Origin: Rhodospirillaceae bacterium
GTDB lineage: Bacteria; Pseudomonadota; Alphaproteobacteria; Rhodospirillales; Casp-alpha2
Length of the DNA: 64,000 bases
Direction of reading: 5' to 3'
Assembly: GCA_018665815.1 (NCBI GenBank)
Contig: JABJBP010000137.1
Location: 1-64,000 of the forward strand
In this document: positions 56,742-64,000 of the stretch, piece after piece
How the letters are laid out: every line of letters begins with the position of its first letter
Numbering within the stretch: position 1 is the stretch's first letter
The notes under the pieces: model-generated
What the model was told of the DNA's origin: nothing
Database searches by the model: none
What the model saw: only the letters and a program-made list of their open reading frames with translations
Position numbers and translations under genes: made by a program

Positions 56742-58085
56742 ATGGCTGACGCTGAACAGGACCTGAAAATCCCGGATGAGAATGCGCTCGCCGACGATGC
56801 GCAAAATTTGCTCGGCGATGAGACGGATAAACTCGGCGAAGGCGTGGCCGATGCGCCGGCGCCAGACATCGTGAGCGATGCACCAGACGCCGTCAGCGAC
56901 GCGCCAGAGAAACTGGTCGAGGCGGCGCCGAAGATGGCAGCGGCGGATGGCGATGCGGCCACTCAAACCCCCGCCGTTGGCGAGGCCTTCGAACAATTGG
57001 CCGAGGCTTTCATGCAAGTCGTGCACGCGGTGCCCATTTGGATGAGCGTCTTGCTGGTCGTTGTCTTCGCCATCGGTATCGGGGTGCTTTTCGGCATGAT
57101 GATCAGCCGGCGCGGCGGCGCGGCACCCAAAACCCATGCCCCGCTACCGACGCCTCGTCCGGCCCCGCCGGCGCCGGAAAACCCGGCGATGACGGCGTAC
57201 CGGGAATTTCTGGAAGCCAAGGACGTCAGCGCCAGCGATCAGGATTCTAGGCTTCGCGATTTCGCCCAGGCCTTCAAGGACATGCGCCAGGGTCTTCGTG
57301 ATCTGACGCCGGGCAACACCGGCCTCGAAGCCCGCGCCGAAGACGCGCGCGTGGCGCTGGAAGCCGGCCAGTTCACCGAAACCCTGAATATTCGCCATGC
57401 CATCGGTGACGCCGAGCATGCGGATGGCGTCGAGGCCAGGGCGGCCGCATTGAAGTCGCTGATTGCCGCGGCGACGGCGAAAACGGTGGCCGGCGATCTG
57501 CACATGGCGCATATGGATTACACCGCCGCCACCGAACAGTTCGAACAGGCCGCCGACACCTTGCCGCCCGGCAACGATGAAGCGTTGGCCGAAGTCCTCA
57601 ACAAGCATGGCACCGCCGCCTATCAGGCCGGTGAGCACGTCTTGGCCATCGCGTCCTTCGAGCAATCCCTCGATCTGCTGCAGCGTCATTTGGGCAAAAA
57701 CCACCCGGACGTCGCCGCGGCGCTGAACAATCTGGCGCTGCTGCATTATTCACGCGGCCAATACGAAGCCGCCGAACCGCTTTATCAGCGCTCCCTAGCC
57801 ATCGATGAACAGACGCTCGGCAGTGACCATCCGGGCGTCGCCACCGATCTCAACAATCTAGCACTTCTGTATAAGAAGACCGGCAACCTGGAAGCCGCCG
57901 AGCCACTGCTCAAGCGATCCTTGGAGATCAAGGAAAAGAACTACGACCCCGGCCATCCCAGTCTGGTCACGGGCCTCAAAAATTACGCGTCCGTGCTACG
58001 CGCCCTCGGCCGTGATGACGAAGCCGCGCCTTATGAAAGCCGGGCGACGACGCTGCCCCCCGCAAGGAACCGCGCGGCTGAATAG
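56742..58085 (+). CDS. Membrane-anchored TPR protein (kinesin-light-chain-type repeats)
   Basis: 447 residues. Acidic Asp/Ala-rich N-terminus with DAPDAVSDAP repeats (residues 1-80), one transmembrane helix (about 97-120), a Pro-rich stalk, a charged helical region, then about four 42-residue TPR units (residues about 285-430) of the kinesin-light-chain type: AEPLYQRSLAIDEQTLGSDHPGVATDLNNLALLY and its neighbour with LEAAEPLLKRSLEIKEK. It has no enzyme domain. It starts 97 bases from the divergent cobD start. Likely a protein-interaction scaffold; partner unknown. Confidence 0.8.
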   Translation: MADAEQDLKIPDENALADDAQNLLGDETDKLGEGVADAPAPDIVSDAPDAVSDAPEKLVEAAPKMAAADGDAATQTPAVGEAFEQLAEAFMQVVHAVPIWMSVLLVVVFAIGIGVLFGMMISRRGGAAPKTHAPLPTPRPAPPAPENPAMTAYREFLEAKDVSASDQDSRLRDFAQAFKDMRQGLRDLTPGNTGLEARAEDARVALEAGQFTETLNIRHAIGDAEHADGVEARAAALKSLIAAATAKTVAGDLHMAHMDYTAATEQFEQAADTLPPGNDEALAEVLNKHGTAAYQAGEHVLAIASFEQSLDLLQRHLGKNHPDVAAALNNLALLHYSRGQYEAAEPLYQRSLAIDEQTLGSDHPGVATDLNNLALLYKKTGNLEAAEPLLKRSLEIKEKNYDPGHPSLVTGLKNYASVLRALGRDDEAAPYESRATTLPPARNRAAE

Positions 58086-58154
58086 CCCCATGCGCTGGAT
58101 CATGGGCGCACCGCACTTTTCTCGCCTCGTCAAATCTGTATAGTCGGCCCGTCG

Positions 58155-58283
58155 GATGGGGCCGGAGGCCATGACCAGTCCTCACCGGCAGGGGTGTTGG
58201 ACCATCCGCATCCCCATCGGAACGCTCGAAGGCAAGGACCAGGCGAGATGACGAAAATCACTGCCCCCGCCCCCGTCAGGGGG
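58155..58283 (+). promoter_or_regulatory. Structured leader of cobH with SD-sequestering hairpin
   Basis: GATGGGG (58155-58161) can pair with CCCCATC (58212-58218). Inside lies GCCGG-AGG pairing with CCT-CA-CCGGC (58161-58189). At the end, CCCCC (58270-58274) and GGGGG (58279-58283) form a hairpin with a GTCA loop; the right arm is the probable Shine-Dalgarno sequence for ATG 58291. Sequence that hides an SD is typical of translational control by a riboswitch or leader peptide. I do not find the conserved cobalamin-riboswitch boxes. Confidence 0.45.
58171..58251 (+). CDS. Possible leader ORF 1 (26 codons) before cobH
   Basis: ATG at 58171 reads MTSPHRQGCW... to a TGA at 58249. A GGAGG lies two bases upstream, closer than usual, and GGGG lies nine bases upstream. 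Its stop overlaps the start of the second mini-ORF (ATGA). Translation is unproven. Confidence 0.25.
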   Translation: MTSPHRQGCWTIRIPIGTLEGKDQAR

Positions 58284-58298
58284 ACGCGTGATGTTTGA
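58248..58298 (+). CDS. Possible leader ORF 2 (16 codons) overlapping the cobH start
   Basis: ATG 58248 (preceded by AGGCGAG) reads MTKITAPAPVRGTRDV and stops at TGA 58296-58298, eight bases into cobH but in another frame. A ribosome on it would traverse the CCCCC/GGGGG hairpin and expose the cobH SD, a plausible coupling device. Confidence 0.3.
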   Translation: MTKITAPAPVRGTRDV

Positions 58299-58917
58299 TT
58301 ACATCAAGGACCCGAAAGAAATTTATCGGCGCTCGTTTGAGACGGTGCGCGCCGAAGCCGACTTGTCTGGACTTCCAGAGACCTTACACACGATTACCAC
58401 GCGCCTGATCCATTCTTGCGGCATGCCTGACATCATTGGCGATCTGGCCTGGGGCGGTGATCCGGCGGGGGCGGCGAAGGCGGCCATTGCGGCCGGCAAG
58501 AAGATTCTGACGGACGCCGAAATGGTGCGGTCCGGGATCATCCAGAAACGCCTGCCTGCCGACATCACAATGATCTGCACCACCCATTCACCGGTTGCCA
58601 TGGAAGTCGCCTTTGATAAGGCGACGACGCGTTCTGCCGCCGCCGTCGAACAGTGGGCGCCTTATTTGGACGGCGCCGTGGTGGTCATCGGTAACGCACC
58701 GACGGCGTTGTTCCGATTGCTGGAAATGTTGGCCGAGGGGGCCCCGAAGCCAGCCGCCATTTTCGGCTTTCCGGTCGGCTTTATCGGTGCCGCTGAATCG
58801 AAGGAAGCGCTGATCGAGCATGCCGGCGATGTGCCGTACCTGACGCTGCGTGGCCGCCGCGGCGGTAGCGCCATCGCGTCAGCGGCAATTAACGCGCTCG
58901 GCAGTGATCCATCGTGA
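58291..58917 (+). CDS. cobH: Precorrin-8X methylmutase CobH
   Basis: About 208 residues. CobH moves a methyl group from C11 to C12 to make hydrogenobyrinic acid. Signatures: IYRRSFETVRAEADLSGLP, the catalytic His in RLIHSCGMPDIIGDLAW, AAIAAGKKILTDAEMVRSGI, and late GNAPTALFRLLEML with GFPVGFIGAAESKEAL. The start is ATG 58291 (GTG 58288 would add one residue). It opens a run with cobL, cobI, the cbiG-cobJ fusion and cobM. Confidence 0.95.
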   Translation: MFDYIKDPKEIYRRSFETVRAEADLSGLPETLHTITTRLIHSCGMPDIIGDLAWGGDPAGAAKAAIAAGKKILTDAEMVRSGIIQKRLPADITMICTTHSPVAMEVAFDKATTRSAAAVEQWAPYLDGAVVVIGNAPTALFRLLEMLAEGAPKPAAIFGFPVGFIGAAESKEALIEHAGDVPYLTLRGRRGGSAIASAAINALGSDPS

Positions 58918-58927
58918 GGCTGCCAAA

Positions 58928-60133
58928 ATGAGTTCCTGGATTACCATTATTGGCATCGGTGAAGACGGCCTTGATGGCCTCAGTCCCCGCGCGCGGGAGA
59001 TCATCAACGCAGCCGAAGTTTTGGTCGGTGGTGATCGCCATCTTAGCATGATGCCGGCGACAGACGCCGAAAGTGTCAGTTGGGGTAAGGATTTCGATCA
59101 CGGCGTCAAGGCGATCCGCGCCCATGAGGGCCGCCGGGTTGTGGTGTTGGCATCCGGAGATCCCATGCATTTTGGTGTCGGCGCGACGCTCTCGAAGCGC
59201 TTTGGTCTGGATGCGTTGGAAATTATCCCGGTCCCCGGTGCGTTTAGTTTGGCGGCGGCGCGCATGGGATGGTCGTTGCCGGACGTGACGTGCTTGACCG
59301 TTCATGGCCGCGCACTGGCCAGCGTCAATCTTCACCTGAGGCCGGGCGGGCGGCTGTTGATATTGAGTTGGGACGGCACGACACCGGCGAAACTCGCCGC
59401 GTTGCTGAACGACAAGGGTTTCGGTGATAGCGTGCTGAGTGTGCTTGAGCACATGGGCGGCGCCGACGAGAACACGATCTCATCGACCGCGTCGGACTGG
59501 TCCCTTGAGACCACGGCTGACCTCAACACCATCGCTGTCGAATTGGTTGCCGGGCCGGACGCCGTCTATTGGCCGCGCGCCTCCGGCCTTCCCGAGGAAG
59601 CCTTCCGCCACGACAACATGATCACCAAGCGCGAGGTTCGCGCCGTCACGTTGGCCCAATTGGCGCCGATGCCGGGTGAAACCTTGTGGGACGTTGGCGC
59701 CGGCAGCGGCACGGTCTCGGTCGAATGGCTGCGCCTTGAGCCCACGGCCCGCGCCATCGCCATTGAGCGCAATACCGGGCGCGCCGCCAACGCGCGCCAC
59801 AACGCCAATGAGTTGGGCGTGCCGCGCCTGGACGTGATTGAAGCCGATGCGCCGGCGGCGTTCGATCAAATTGAAGGCACCCCCGATGCAATCTTTGTCG
59901 GCGGCGGCCTGTCGGCTGAATTATTAGAGGTTTGCTGGGCACGGTTGCGCTCGGGCGGGCGCATGGTCGCCAACGCGGTCACCCTCGAGGGCCACGCCGC
60001 GGTAATGGCGCAGCGCGACGCGCACGGCGGACGGTTGAGCGAAATTTCCATCAGCCGAGAAGACGCCGTCGGCCCGCGCCACGGCCTCAGGCCGATGATG
60101 ACTGTCATGCAACTGATTTCGGAGAAGACATGA
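58928..60133 (+). CDS. cobL: Precorrin-6Y C5,15-methyltransferase (decarboxylating) CobL
   Basis: 401 residues from ATG 58928; the open frame reaches 58850. The N-terminal CbiE half is a precorrin-methyltransferase fold (ITIIGIGEDGLDGLSPRARE, VVVLASGDPMHFGVGATL). The C-terminal CbiT half is a SAM Rossmann domain (LWDVGAGSGTVSVEWLRL). It performs two methylations (C5 and C15) and decarboxylates the acetate at C12. The natural fusion of CbiE and CbiT is standard for the aerobic-type pathway. Stop overlaps cobI start (ATGA). Confidence 0.94.
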   Translation: MSSWITIIGIGEDGLDGLSPRAREIINAAEVLVGGDRHLSMMPATDAESVSWGKDFDHGVKAIRAHEGRRVVVLASGDPMHFGVGATLSKRFGLDALEIIPVPGAFSLAAARMGWSLPDVTCLTVHGRALASVNLHLRPGGRLLILSWDGTTPAKLAALLNDKGFGDSVLSVLEHMGGADENTISSTASDWSLETTADLNTIAVELVAGPDAVYWPRASGLPEEAFRHDNMITKREVRAVTLAQLAPMPGETLWDVGAGSGTVSVEWLRLEPTARAIAIERNTGRAANARHNANELGVPRLDVIEADAPAAFDQIEGTPDAIFVGGGLSAELLEVCWARLRSGGRMVANAVTLEGHAAVMAQRDAHGGRLSEISISREDAVGPRHGLRPMMTVMQLISEKT

Positions 60134-60837
60134 GCGGCACACTCTACGGTTTAGGCGTCGGCCCCGGCGACCCGGATTTGATTACCCTGAAGGCCTTGCG
60201 CGTCCTGGAACGCGTTCCGGTCATCGCTTATCCAGCACCGGAAACCGGCGACAGCCTGGCCCGGACTATCGCTGCGCCGCACATCCCGGAAGGCCGTGAC
60301 GAAATCGTTATTCGCACGCCGATGGTGCCGGGCAAATTCCCGGCCCACGATGTCTACGACCGCTACGCCGAAGAAATCAGCGGCCATCTGGCGGCGGGCC
60401 GTGATGTGGCGGTGCTGTGTGAGGGTGATCCGTTCTTGTATGGCTCGTTCATGTATCTGTTTTCCCGTCTTGCCGATGACCACGCCATGCAGGTGGTGCC
60501 GGGCGTGTCGTCGTTGGGTGCCTGCGCGGCGGCGGCCGGGGTGCCACTGGTGTCGCGCAATCAAGTTTTAACTGTCGTGCCCGGTCCCTTGGACGAAGTC
60601 GAGCTGGAGGCCCGCATCAAGGCCTCGCCGGCGGTGGCGATCATGAAGGTCGGACGGCACCTTGATAAAATCCGCCGCGTCCTCGGCCGGCTGAACCTGA
60701 TGAACAACGCCCACTATGTCGAACGTGCGACCATGGACGAGCAACGGGTCATGCCGTTGGCCGAATTGAACGGCAAGGGGGCCCCATATTTCTCCATGGT
60801 TTTGGTGCGCCACGGCGAAGACGAGGCAGGAATTTAA
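60130..60837 (+). CDS. cobI: Precorrin-2 C20-methyltransferase CobI
   Basis: 235-residue SAM-dependent methyltransferase of the TP methylase superfamily. GTLYGLGVGPGDPDLITLKALRVL at the N-terminus, VAVLCEGDPFLYGSFMYLFSRL and VVPGVSSLGACAAAAGVPL in the middle. ATG 60130 is favoured; the frame runs back to 59932 inside cobL. Ends one base into the next gene. Confidence 0.94.
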   Translation: MSGTLYGLGVGPGDPDLITLKALRVLERVPVIAYPAPETGDSLARTIAAPHIPEGRDEIVIRTPMVPGKFPAHDVYDRYAEEISGHLAAGRDVAVLCEGDPFLYGSFMYLFSRLADDHAMQVVPGVSSLGACAAAAGVPLVSRNQVLTVVPGPLDEVELEARIKASPAVAIMKVGRHLDKIRRVLGRLNLMNNAHYVERATMDEQRVMPLAELNGKGAPYFSMVLVRHGEDEAGI

Positions 60838-62696
60838 TGTCAGGACAATCTACAGATTTTTCGGGTTTGGCCTTTGTCGCGTTGACCCGTGACGGTGGTG
60901 AATTGGCCGGACGTTTGGCAGCATCGATACCCGGCGCTGAGGTGCATGGCCTGCAAGGCCGCGTTGATGGCGTCGATGTCAGCTTCACAGAAACCATTAC
61001 CCATATGCAGGCATTGTTCACCGCTGGGCGGCCCATTGTCGGCGTTTGCGCGGCGGGCATCGTGATCCGTGCGCTGGCGCCGGTGCTCGGTGATAAACAT
61101 ACAGAGCCCGCCGTTGTGGCCATGTCGCAGGACGGCAACAGCGTCGTGCCTTTGCTCGGCGGCCATCATGGTGCCAACCGATTGGCGCGCGCATTGGCGG
61201 ACGCCGCGGGTGGCCACGCGGCGGTGACAACGGCCGGCGATATCGGCCTGGGGATTGCTCTGGATGATCCCCCCGCCGATTGGACCGTCGCCAATCCGAG
61301 CGGTGCCAAACCGGTGGCCGCGGCCTTGCTGGCGGGTGAGCCGGTGCGTTTGAGTGTTGAAGCCGGCGATGCGGCGTGGCTCAGCGATGCGGGGCTGACG
61401 TTCGCCGAGAGCGGCGATCAGAAAATTCGCGTCACGGACCAGGCCGTGGATGACAGTGCCGACGCACTGGTTTTGCATCCTCCGGTGTTGGCGCTCGGCA
61501 TCGGTTGCGAGCGTGGGGCGGCGGCCGAAGAGGTCATAACGCTGGCTGAGGAAACATTGAACTCAGCGGGCCTCGCCAAAGGGGCAGTGGCTTGCGTCGT
61601 GTCGCTGAACTTGAAAGCCGATGAGGCCGCGGTGCACGCGACGGCGGCGCATTTCGGTGTGCCGGCAAGATTTTTTGATGCCGAAACGCTGGAAACTCAA
61701 ACCTCACGATTGGCCAATCCTTCCGATGTGGTTTTTGCTGAGGTCGGCTGCCATGGAGTTTCCGAAGGTGCTGCGTTGGCCGCGGTCGGCGCTGATGGCG
61801 AACTGGTGCAGCCGAAAATGAAATCCGCGCGCGCGACCTGCGCAGTGGCGCGGGCTCCGGTCAATATTGACGCGCAGGCCGTCGGCAATGCGCGCGGCCG
61901 TCTCAGTGTTGTCGGTATTGGCCCCGGCGCGGAGGGATGGCGGACCCCGGCGGTAACCCGCGCCTTGCGCGAATGCGATGAAGCGGTCGGGTATGGATTG
62001 TATCTGGATTTGGTCGCCGAGCTTATCGCCGGCAAACCGCGCCACGATTCGAAGCTCTCGGAAGAAGAAGCCCGGGTACGTATCGCTTTGGAGCTGGCGG
62101 CGGAGGGCAAGCAGGTCGCGTTAGTGTGTTCCGGCGATGCCGGTATCTATGCGCTGGCGACATTGGTATTTGAGCTGTTGGACCGTGAGGACCGGGGCGA
62201 TTGGAACCGGCTTGATATTCGCGTTGAGCCTGGGGTGTCGGCCATTCAGGCCGCCGCGTCACGCATTGGTGCGCCCATCGGCCATGACTTTTGCACGATT
62301 TCCCTCTCTGACCTGCTGACGCCATGGACGGAAATTCAGCGCCGCCTCCGAGCCGCCGCATTGGGTGACTTCGTCGTTGCCTTTTATAACCCCGTCTCAC
62401 AACGCCGCCGCACGCAATTGGCCGAAGCCCAGGAAATCCTTGCGGCTAAACGCCCGGGCGACACGCCGGTCGTGCTGGCCCGCAAATTGGGGCGTGACGG
62501 TGAGGACATTCAAGTCATCCGCCTCGATGAGCTTACCCCTGATCACGCCGACATGCTGACGCTGGTGCTGGTCGGCAATTCGCAATCGCGCCATATCGGG
62601 CGCGGCGAAGGCAACTGGGTCTACACGCCGCGCGGATATGCAGCTAAGATGGCGGCCACCGACGCACCGAAGGGGGAAGACATATGCGCATCGTGA
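60837..62696 (+). CDS. cobJ: Fusion of CbiG-like domain and precorrin-3B C17-methyltransferase CobJ
   Basis: 619 residues. Residues 1 to about 345 are a CbiG-type domain (FVALTRDGGELAGRLAASIPGAEV, VGVCAAGIVIRALAPVL, GHHGANRLARALA, then LALGIGCERGAAAEEVITLAEE as the CobE-like C-terminal part). From about 350, LSVVGIGPGAEGWRTPAVTRALRECD and VALVCSGDAGIYALATLVFELL followed by PGVSAIQAAASRIGAPIGHDFCTISLSDLLTPW are CobJ. CobJ methylates C17 with ring contraction; CbiG opens the lactone in the anaerobic route. The fusion is known from some alphaproteobacteria. The gene overlaps cobI by one base and its successor by 13. Confidence 0.93.
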   Translation: MSGQSTDFSGLAFVALTRDGGELAGRLAASIPGAEVHGLQGRVDGVDVSFTETITHMQALFTAGRPIVGVCAAGIVIRALAPVLGDKHTEPAVVAMSQDGNSVVPLLGGHHGANRLARALADAAGGHAAVTTAGDIGLGIALDDPPADWTVANPSGAKPVAAALLAGEPVRLSVEAGDAAWLSDAGLTFAESGDQKIRVTDQAVDDSADALVLHPPVLALGIGCERGAAAEEVITLAEETLNSAGLAKGAVACVVSLNLKADEAAVHATAAHFGVPARFFDAETLETQTSRLANPSDVVFAEVGCHGVSEGAALAAVGADGELVQPKMKSARATCAVARAPVNIDAQAVGNARGRLSVVGIGPGAEGWRTPAVTRALRECDEAVGYGLYLDLVAELIAGKPRHDSKLSEEEARVRIALELAAEGKQVALVCSGDAGIYALATLVFELLDREDRGDWNRLDIRVEPGVSAIQAAASRIGAPIGHDFCTISLSDLLTPWTEIQRRLRAAALGDFVVAFYNPVSQRRRTQLAEAQEILAAKRPGDTPVVLARKLGRDGEDIQVIRLDELTPDHADMLTLVLVGNSQSRHIGRGEGNWVYTPRGYAAKMAATDAPKGEDICAS

Positions 62697-63310
62697 TTGC
62701 GGCTTTAACGGCCTGTCTGCTTGCCGGGGGGGCGAACGCTCAACAGACACCACCGCCACCGCCTTACGCTTCATCGTCATCGAGCGGGGTATTACAAAAA
62801 ATCGGTGAAGCCGTTTTTTCGGCCGTCGAGAAAAAAGCCATCGAGGAATTTTTCGGCCATTCGGCGACGCCGACAGAGCGGGTGGTCATAGACACCGCGC
62901 GGACTGTTATCCGCAGTGCGACCGGCCAGCCGTCGCCGCAATCGGCGGGCCAAACCAGCCAGGTCGAAAAAGACGATGACGACGACAGTTCGTGGAAAAA
63001 GAAAAAACACAAACACAAGAACAAGGGCCGGGGGAAAAGCAAGGGGCGCGGCAAACAGAAAGGCCTGCCGCCGGGTTTGGCGAGGCGCGGCGAATTGCCG
63101 CCGGGCCTGCAAAAACGTGCCGCCAAGTATGGTTCCCTACCACCGGGTTTGGCGAAGCGCGAATTGCCCACCGATCTGGCCGCCAAGCTGCCGCCGCCTA
63201 CGCCGGGCACGGAACGCATGGTTGCGGGCAGTGATGTTGTGCTGATTGATCGGGCAACGAACGTCGTTTTGGATGTGCTTTATGATGTCGTCGCCGGCGC
63301 GACGCGGTAG
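62684..63310 (+). CDS. Secreted charged protein resembling CigR/RcnB family
   Basis: 208 residues. Signal peptide (IVIAALTACLLAGGANA|QQ), a Pro/Ser stretch, a helix, then an Asp run followed by a Lys/His-rich block (residues about 95-125, KKKKHKHKNKGRGK). After that come three LPPGLxxR repeats (GLPPGLARR, LPPGLQKR, LPPGLAKR) and a C-terminal VAGSDVVLIDRATNVVLDVLYDVV. The LPPGL repeats plus VLID ending recall CigR and the RcnB nickel/cobalt homeostasis family. It overlaps the upstream cobJ fusion by 13 bases. The cluster of His and Asp could bind cobalt in the periplasm; this is inference. Confidence 0.68.
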   Translation: MRIVIAALTACLLAGGANAQQTPPPPPYASSSSSGVLQKIGEAVFSAVEKKAIEEFFGHSATPTERVVIDTARTVIRSATGQPSPQSAGQTSQVEKDDDDDSSWKKKKHKHKNKGRGKSKGRGKQKGLPPGLARRGELPPGLQKRAAKYGSLPPGLAKRELPTDLAAKLPPPTPGTERMVAGSDVVLIDRATNVVLDVLYDVVAGATR

Positions 63311-63337
63311 GAAATTTCAAGCGACGAGGGAGTTCGA

Positions 63338-64000
63338 ATGACTGTCCATTTTATTGGCGCCGGGCCGGGTGCTGCCGACCTGATCACGGTGCGTGGCCTG
63401 AAGCTCATACAGACATGCCGAGTGGTGCTGTATGCGGGCTCCTTGGTGCCCGAGGCCATCGTTGCCGAAGCGGCAAATGATGCCCATGTGCTTGACACAG
63501 CGCCGATGAATCTTGATGAAATCATTGCCGAGATTGAGACCGCCCATGCTGCTGGCCATGATATCGCTCGGGTGCATTCCGGTGATCCGTCAATCTATGG
63601 CGCCATCGGCGAACAGATGCGCAGATTGGATCAGCTCGATATTCCCTGTGATGTAACGCCGGGCGTCTCGGCATATGCCGCCGCCGCCGCCGCCATGAAA
63701 CGCGAGTTGACACTGGCCGGTGTCAGCCAAACCGTCATCCTGACCCGCACCGCGGTGCGGTCTTCCGAGATGCCGGAGGGTGAAGACCTGGAGACGTTGG
63801 GCAAAAGCGGTGCGACATTGGCGATCCATCTGTCGGTCAACAATTTGGTCAAGGTTGTCCGCGAATTGACACTCCATTATGGCGCTGATTGCCCGGTCGC
63901 GGTTTGCTACCGGGTCGGCTGGCCGGACCAGGAAATCATCGAAGGTCGCCTCGATGATATCCGTGACAAGGTGAAAGCGGCAGGCTTTACCCGCACGGCC
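63338..64000 (+). CDS. cobM: Precorrin-4 C11-methyltransferase CobM (3' end outside window)
   Basis: 221 residues present, running open to the window end; the family is about 250-260 long, so roughly 30-40 residues are missing. MTVHFIGAGPGAADLITVRGLKLI, LYAGSLVPEAIVAEA, VARVHSGDPSIYG-type motif (ARVHSGDPSIYGAIGEQM) and CDVTPGVSAYAAAAAAMKRELTLAGVSQTVILTRT (core TPGVSAYAAAAA) are CobM features. It methylates C11 of precorrin-4. ATG 63338 follows AGGGAG. The CigR-like gene sits between it and cobJ. Confidence 0.93.
   Translation, partial: MTVHFIGAGPGAADLITVRGLKLIQTCRVVLYAGSLVPEAIVAEAANDAHVLDTAPMNLDEIIAEIETAHAAGHDIARVHSGDPSIYGAIGEQMRRLDQLDIPCDVTPGVSAYAAAAAAMKRELTLAGVSQTVILTRTAVRSSEMPEGEDLETLGKSGATLAIHLSVNNLVKVVRELTLHYGADCPVAVCYRVGWPDQEIIEGRLDDIRDKVKAAGFTRTA

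Noticed and set aside
56646-57137. N-terminal extension of cobD across the TPR gene
   Set aside because: The extension is antisense to the TPR gene and the CbiB fold begins at about 56645.
58248-58290. Possible cobalamin riboswitch (a GAAAATC-ACTGCCCCCGC stretch resembles part of one)
   Set aside because: The typical GCCACTG and the B12 box are missing and the segment sits directly on the start codon, so I report only a structured leader.

Overview
The window is about 64 kb of gene-dense, GC-rich alphaproteobacterial chromosome. Gene order points to the Rhodospirillales/Rhodospirillaceae side of the class. The evidence is the fabA-fabB-fabI-irr cluster, an Irr-type Fur protein with an HHH motif, the ubiE-ubiB-coaBC-dut run beside mutM, and the rpsT-dnaA-dnaN-recF-gyrB block. 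I see no insertion sequence, prophage, CRISPR array, tRNA or rRNA. Nearly every gene is intact; only the genes cut by the window edges (pnp at the left, cobM at the right) are partial.

Layout. (1) 1-3.7 kb: end of pnp with its terminator, the unsaturated fatty acid operon fabA-fabB-fabI, then irr with its own promoter. (2) 3.8-6.3 kb: a three-gene unit of rubrerythrin, a two-cluster Fe-S (CCG-domain) protein and a DUF3501 protein, probably redox or peroxide related. (3) 6.3-11 kb: a secreted SH3 protein, a 2-hydroxyacid dehydrogenase, pabB-pabC for folate, and a nitroreductase. (4) 11-17.9 kb, minus strand: ubiE-ubiB-coaBC-dut-rrf2-cysK-moeB-dsrE, joining ubiquinone, CoA and nucleotide functions to a sulfur section. 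(5) 18-29 kb: mutM, a secreted protein, rpsT, a long AT-rich intergenic region, dnaA, dnaN, recF, gyrB and a class A penicillin-binding protein. (6) 29-40 kb: envelope polysaccharide genes (hldE, gmhA, a zinc-dehydrogenase/Gfo-Idh fusion, asnB, UDP-xylose synthase) with a flavoprotein, a GYF_2 membrane protein and a phosphatase. (7) 40.3-42.9 kb: a tandem pair of degenerate GGDEF/EAL-like proteins.

(8) 42.9-64 kb: a large cobalamin locus. cobT faces cobS-cobC-like phosphatase-cobU-cobW-cobN, whose genes overlap by a few bases. Then come cobO-cobQ, cobD (cbiB), cobH-cobL-cobI-(cbiG-cobJ fusion)-[CigR-like protein]-cobM. CobN and CobO-type genes indicate the late-cobalt-insertion (aerobic-type) route, while the CbiG domain is shared with the anaerobic route. 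Several non-cob genes sit inside the locus: an EamA transporter, DUF983, DUF3179, a TPR membrane protein and a CigR-like secreted protein.

Points most worth a second look: the paired degenerate GGDEF/EAL proteins; the irr/rubrerythrin/Fe-S/DUF3501 neighbourhood with an inverted repeat in front of rubrerythrin; the structured cobH leader with two overlapping mini-ORFs and a hairpin that hides the ribosome binding site; the charged secreted protein inside the cob operon; the near-perfect 21-bp palindrome before coaBC; and the approximately 800-bp rpsT-dnaA interval. No family assignment here was checked by database search; all come from recognising motifs and gene order.
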